The notes beneath the pieces were generated by a model, which worked only from the letters and a program-made list of their open reading frames with translations, searched no databases and was not told where the DNA came from. From the NCBI RefSeq assembly GCF_963548695.1, contig NZ_CAUUWA010000088.1, positions 1 through 8,318 on the forward strand: 8,318 nucleotides of DNA, written 5' to 3'. The position numbers were made by a program, and so were the translations under genes. Source of the stretch: an uncultured Fretibacterium sp. (GTDB lineage: Bacteria > Synergistota > Synergistia > Synergistales > Aminobacteriaceae). This document shows positions 5,957-8,318 of this stretch, piece by piece (positions within the stretch are counted from its first letter, which is position 1; every line of letters starts with the position of its first letter).

Positions 5957-7147
5957 TCAGAGTTCGCGTGCCACGCGGCGGCGCACCTCGGCCATCGGAA
6001 GGCCGTGCTCGGTCGAGAGGCGCTTGAGGTCCTCGTACTCGGGAGTACGGCGCAGGGGAACGTCCCCCAGAAGCGCGGTCTTGACGTCGAGTTCCCCCAG
6101 AGGCGTGGAGACGCGTTCGATGCGGAAAGGCAGCCGGGTGCGGTCGGCCGCGATGCGCCGGACCCCCTGCGAGGTGGTCTCCTTCAGCATGATCAGGGTC
6201 AGGGGCGATGCCTTTTCCGGCTCGGCCAGACAGCAGAACCGTACGGCGGGGCGCCCCTTCTTCATGTAGATGGGCTCCGTCCAGACATCCAGGGCCCCCG
6301 CCTCGAAGAGGCGGCCTGAGACAGGCTCGAAGTCCTGAGGGTTCATGTCGTCGATGTTGCACTCCAGGATGGTCAGGCGCTCGTGCACCAGGCCCTCGTC
6401 CACCTGACCGGCCTCCATCCGACCGGACTCCATCAGCAGGGCGCGGAGGACGTTCGGCATGTCCTCGGAGTCCCGATTGCCCAAGCCGAAGCTCGACGCG
6501 ATCACCGACCCGGCGGGAATGGGGCAGAAGGCGGAGGCCAGGGTCCTGGCGAGCAGCGCGCCGGTCGGGGTGGTGCGCTCCATGGGCGCACCCTGGGAGA
6601 ATATCGGCAGTCCCCGAAGCAGGAGCGCTGTCGCCGGGGCCGGGACGGGCAGGACTCCGTGGGCGCAGGACACCGTGCCCGAGCCCACGTTAAGCGGGGA
6701 GCAGAGCACGCGGGGCCAGTCCAAGAGCTCCATCAGGACGAAGACGCCCACGATATCGACAATGGAATCGATGGCCCCTACCTCGTGAAAGTGGATTTTG
6801 TCGGGCATCGTCCCGTGGACCTGGGCCTCGGCCTCCGCAAGCAGCGCAAAGGCCCGAAGGGACTCCCTCCGGACGCTGTCGGACAGGGCGCTTCCGCCGA
6901 CGATATCCTCGATTTCGTGCAACCCCCGGTGCGGATGATGTTCGTGGGTGCGGACGTCGAAGTTCGTCCCCGCAATGCCGTTTTTCACGCCCCTCTCGAT
7001 GACGAGCTCGTAACTGTCCTCCGGCAGGAGCGTCAGCCTGCGCATCTCCGCGCAGAAGCGCTCCGGGCTGGGGAGGAGGCCCAGCAGGGCCCCTATAAGC
7101 ATGTCGCCGGCGATCCCCGCAAAACAGTCCAGGTAAAGCGTCTTCAT
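5957..7147 (-). CDS. larC: Nickel-pincer cofactor biosynthesis protein LarC
   Basis: LarC inserts nickel into pyridinium-3,5-bisthiocarboxylate mononucleotide, the last step in making the nickel-pincer cofactor of lactate racemase and related enzymes, and uses CTP to do so. At 396 residues this is full length. The signature YLDCFAGIAGDM is at residues 5-16, a His-rich stretch (THEHHPHRGLHE, 67-78) follows, then KIHFHEVGAIDSIVDI (117-132), and the C-terminal part has ECNIDDMNPQ (262-271) and YMKKGRP (294-300). In Lactiplantibacillus plantarum LarC is made as two frames joined by a programmed frameshift; here both parts are in one continuous frame. The ATG at 7147 has AAGGGGGA about nine bases upstream. 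No larA, larB or larE is in the window, so the cofactor's client enzyme is not shown by context. comB lies 95 bases upstream on the same strand. Confidence 0.93.
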   Translation of the reverse strand: MKTLYLDCFAGIAGDMLIGALLGLLPSPERFCAEMRRLTLLPEDSYELVIERGVKNGIAGTNFDVRTHEHHPHRGLHEIEDIVGGSALSDSVRRESLRAFALLAEAEAQVHGTMPDKIHFHEVGAIDSIVDIVGVFVLMELLDWPRVLCSPLNVGSGTVSCAHGVLPVPAPATALLLRGLPIFSQGAPMERTTPTGALLARTLASAFCPIPAGSVIASSFGLGNRDSEDMPNVLRALLMESGRMEAGQVDEGLVHERLTILECNIDDMNPQDFEPVSGRLFEAGALDVWTEPIYMKKGRPAVRFCCLAEPEKASPLTLIMLKETTSQGVRRIAADRTRLPFRIERVSTPLGELDVKTALLGDVPLRRTPEYEDLKRLSTEHGLPMAEVRRRVAREL

Positions 7148-7242
7148 CTGCCGTGGTCCCCCTTGATCAAGTTCAATACTCTGTCGAATCCAGGCCTGCC
7201 TTATATTGTGCGGCGTGCTGGAGTAAGGGCTTCGGCGCCAAT

Positions 7243-8193
7243 TTACAGCCTCGCCCTGCCGGACTTCTTGTGTCTGTTTCCGCCCAGAAAGAGGTGGTCC
7301 GCGTCGCTTTTTGCGTATTGAAGGAGGGATGCGAAGCGGTTTGGAGCGGCCTGAGCCCGTTCCGCGCGTGGGGCCTCAACGGTCGCCGGTTCCGGAAGGG
7401 GCAGCGCGGTTCTGAGGCGGGGACCCATGGCGTCCGGGGGGACGCGGCGCAGGACCGCGCGCATCCCATCGCCGTCAGGGAGCTCGTGCAGCTCGGGAAC
7501 GGCCTCGGTCGCGTTCGGAATGCAGGCGAAGGCGATGTCCGCCCCATAGCCGACCCGGTCCAGGAAGACGGCGTGGTCCGCCCCTGAAAGGGACGCCCGG
7601 AGGTCCCGGGAGGACTGCCAGGTCAGAAGCGCCAGGCGAGCGCTGTCCGCGAGCCTCAGCCCGGGGTGCTGCCGCTGCAGGAGGGAGAGCAGGAGACCGG
7701 CGCAGAGGGTGTCGTCCCAAGCGGGACGTCCCTTTCGTCCCGAACAGAGGAGGCCGATCCGCGCCCCCCGCGACAGGGCGCAGCCGAGTGCCGACGAGGC
7801 GTTGCGGATGCAGGCGGCGAAAACCGGAACCCCCGTTTCCGCGGCTCTCAGGAGGGCCTTCGTGCCGTTGGTCGTAGCCATGACGGCGCACACGCGGGCC
7901 GCGGCGAGCTCCCTTGTCAGGTCCAGAGGCGAGTTTCCGAGGTCGAACCCCTGGGGGGCTATGGTGTTTTCCTCTCCCATCAAGAGGGGCTTTCGGCCTT
8001 CCTGTTCCAGGTCGTGCGCCAATCGCCGCGCCGCGTCGAGGGTGTCCGCGGGGTAGAGCTCCCGGCCTCCAAGCTCGAACCATCGGACGATCACCGTCGT
8101 CGCGCGAAGAACGTCGATCACCAGCCAGACGTCGACCGTCGGCAGGTGCTCGTTGCAGGATAAAACCACATCGGCCTCCACAGGTTTTGCCAT
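7243..8193 (-). CDS. comB: ComB-family 2-phosphosulfolactate phosphatase, with C-terminal extension
   Basis: ComB is a magnesium-dependent phosphatase that turns 2-phosphosulfolactate into sulfolactate in methanogen coenzyme M synthesis. Many bacteria carry homologues whose substrate is not settled, and that caution applies here. Family motifs are VIDVLRATTVI, GEENTIAPQGFDLGNSP and ATTNGTKALL, all in the first 115 residues. I place the start at ATG 8193-8191, giving 316 residues, because AGGAGG at 8206-8201 is seven bases upstream. An in-frame ATG at 8226 would add 11 residues, but it lies inside a TATAAT -10 box and has no ribosome-binding site. The usual family core is about 240 residues. 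Here the core is followed by roughly 75 more, rich in Pro, Ala and Arg, with a basic end (NRHKKSGRARL). I do not recognise that tail, and it could be a lineage-specific extension. The domain call is firm and the physiological substrate is uncertain. Confidence 0.88.
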   Translation of the reverse strand: MAKPVEADVVLSCNEHLPTVDVWLVIDVLRATTVIVRWFELGGRELYPADTLDAARRLAHDLEQEGRKPLLMGEENTIAPQGFDLGNSPLDLTRELAAARVCAVMATTNGTKALLRAAETGVPVFAACIRNASSALGCALSRGARIGLLCSGRKGRPAWDDTLCAGLLLSLLQRQHPGLRLADSARLALLTWQSSRDLRASLSGADHAVFLDRVGYGADIAFACIPNATEAVPELHELPDGDGMRAVLRRVPPDAMGPRLRTALPLPEPATVEAPRAERAQAAPNRFASLLQYAKSDADHLFLGGNRHKKSGRARL

Positions 8194-8200
8194 GCCCCAT

Positions 8201-8206
8201 CCTCCT
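8201..8206 (-). promoter_or_regulatory. Ribosome-binding site that fixes the comB start
   Basis: A perfect AGGAGG on the - strand is followed by seven bases (ATGGGGC) and then the ATG at 8193. The ATG inside the spacer is out of frame. The site supports the shorter protein over the start at 8226. Confidence 0.88.
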
Positions 8207-8224
8207 AGTTTCCACTGCGGATAC

Positions 8225-8240
8225 ATTATAACTTAAGTTA
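8225..8240 (-). promoter_or_regulatory. Promoter -10 box and overlapping palindrome upstream of comB
   Basis: A perfect TATAAT on the - strand (8230-8225) would place a transcript start near 8218, just ahead of the comB ribosome-binding site. The best -35-like hexamer, TTGAGT (8257-8252), is 21 bases away, too far for a standard promoter, so an activator or a weak -35 may be involved. A perfect 12-base palindrome, TAACTTAAGTTA (8229-8240), touches the -10 box and could be a regulator-binding site. Both readings are inference from sequence. Confidence 0.5.
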
Positions 8241-8318
8241 AGGAAGCGCTGACTCAACGACCACCGGCTTGGCGGAAGAAGGGACCACGGCGGATGAAAA
8301 CGACGAAGCGCCTACCGG

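Noticed and set aside
5217..6269. A 350-codon + strand frame opposite the DUF4230 and larC genes
   Set aside because: It is antisense to two well-supported genes, has no ribosome-binding site, and has shadow-type composition.
7148..7242. A promoter or operator between comB and larC, including the palindrome CTTGATCAAG (7162-7171)
   Set aside because: There is no -35/-10 pair of acceptable spacing, and the palindrome is short and overlaps the larC ribosome-binding region. Chance is the simpler explanation.
8238..8318. A - strand open frame entering from the right edge and ending with TAA at 8238
   Set aside because: It is only 26 codons, Ser/Ala/Val/Pro-rich, with no recognisable motif. Another - strand frame and a + strand ATG at 8294 are equally possible, so a gene cannot be supported without more sequence.

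Overview
The window is bacterial chromosomal DNA with G+C clearly above 60% over most of its length. One gene at the left end runs on the + strand and is noticeably less GC-rich. Everything else runs on the - strand. The mix (a sodium:solute symporter, single genes for cobyrinate amidation, AdoMet decarboxylation and nickel-cofactor synthesis, a ComB-like phosphatase, strong Shine-Dalgarno sites) fits an anaerobic, amino-acid-using bacterium. Synergistota is my best guess, but that is an impression from gene style and not proof.

Layout, left to right: (1) 2-1243 (+), the 3' part of an unrecognised, probably helical-repeat protein whose reading frame is open to the window edge; (2) 1244-1394, a convergent intergenic region with a short tandem repeat and a terminator hairpin; (3) 1395-2855 (-), an SSS-family sodium:solute symporter; (4) 2881-3151 (-), its regulatory leader; (5) 3189-4601 (-), cobyrinate a,c-diamide synthase; (6) 4645-5073 (-), S-adenosylmethionine decarboxylase; (7) 5214-5900 (-), a membrane-anchored DUF4230-type protein; (8) 5957-7147 (-), LarC; (9) 7243-8193 (-), a ComB-family phosphatase, with a promoter-like region upstream up to about 8257.

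The most striking part is the 300-base gap upstream of the symporter. In transcription order (- strand) it holds a near-consensus sigma70-type promoter (TTGACT, 17 bases, TATGAT), a canonical Shine-Dalgarno site, a 40-codon leader ORF with seven consecutive aromatic codons (Phe-Tyr-Phe-Tyr-Phe-Tyr-Phe), a segment just after those codons that can pair with the 5' arm of a terminator (14 of 15 positions), an intrinsic terminator with a T tract, and then the symporter's own ribosome-binding site. This is the architecture of ribosome-mediated transcription attenuation (compare E. coli pheL). It suggests that the symporter imports phenylalanine and/or tyrosine and is switched on when charged tRNA-Phe or tRNA-Tyr is scarce.

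The remaining - strand genes lie 43 to 140 bases apart and could be partly co-transcribed, but they do not form one evident pathway. They look like a string of housekeeping and cofactor genes.
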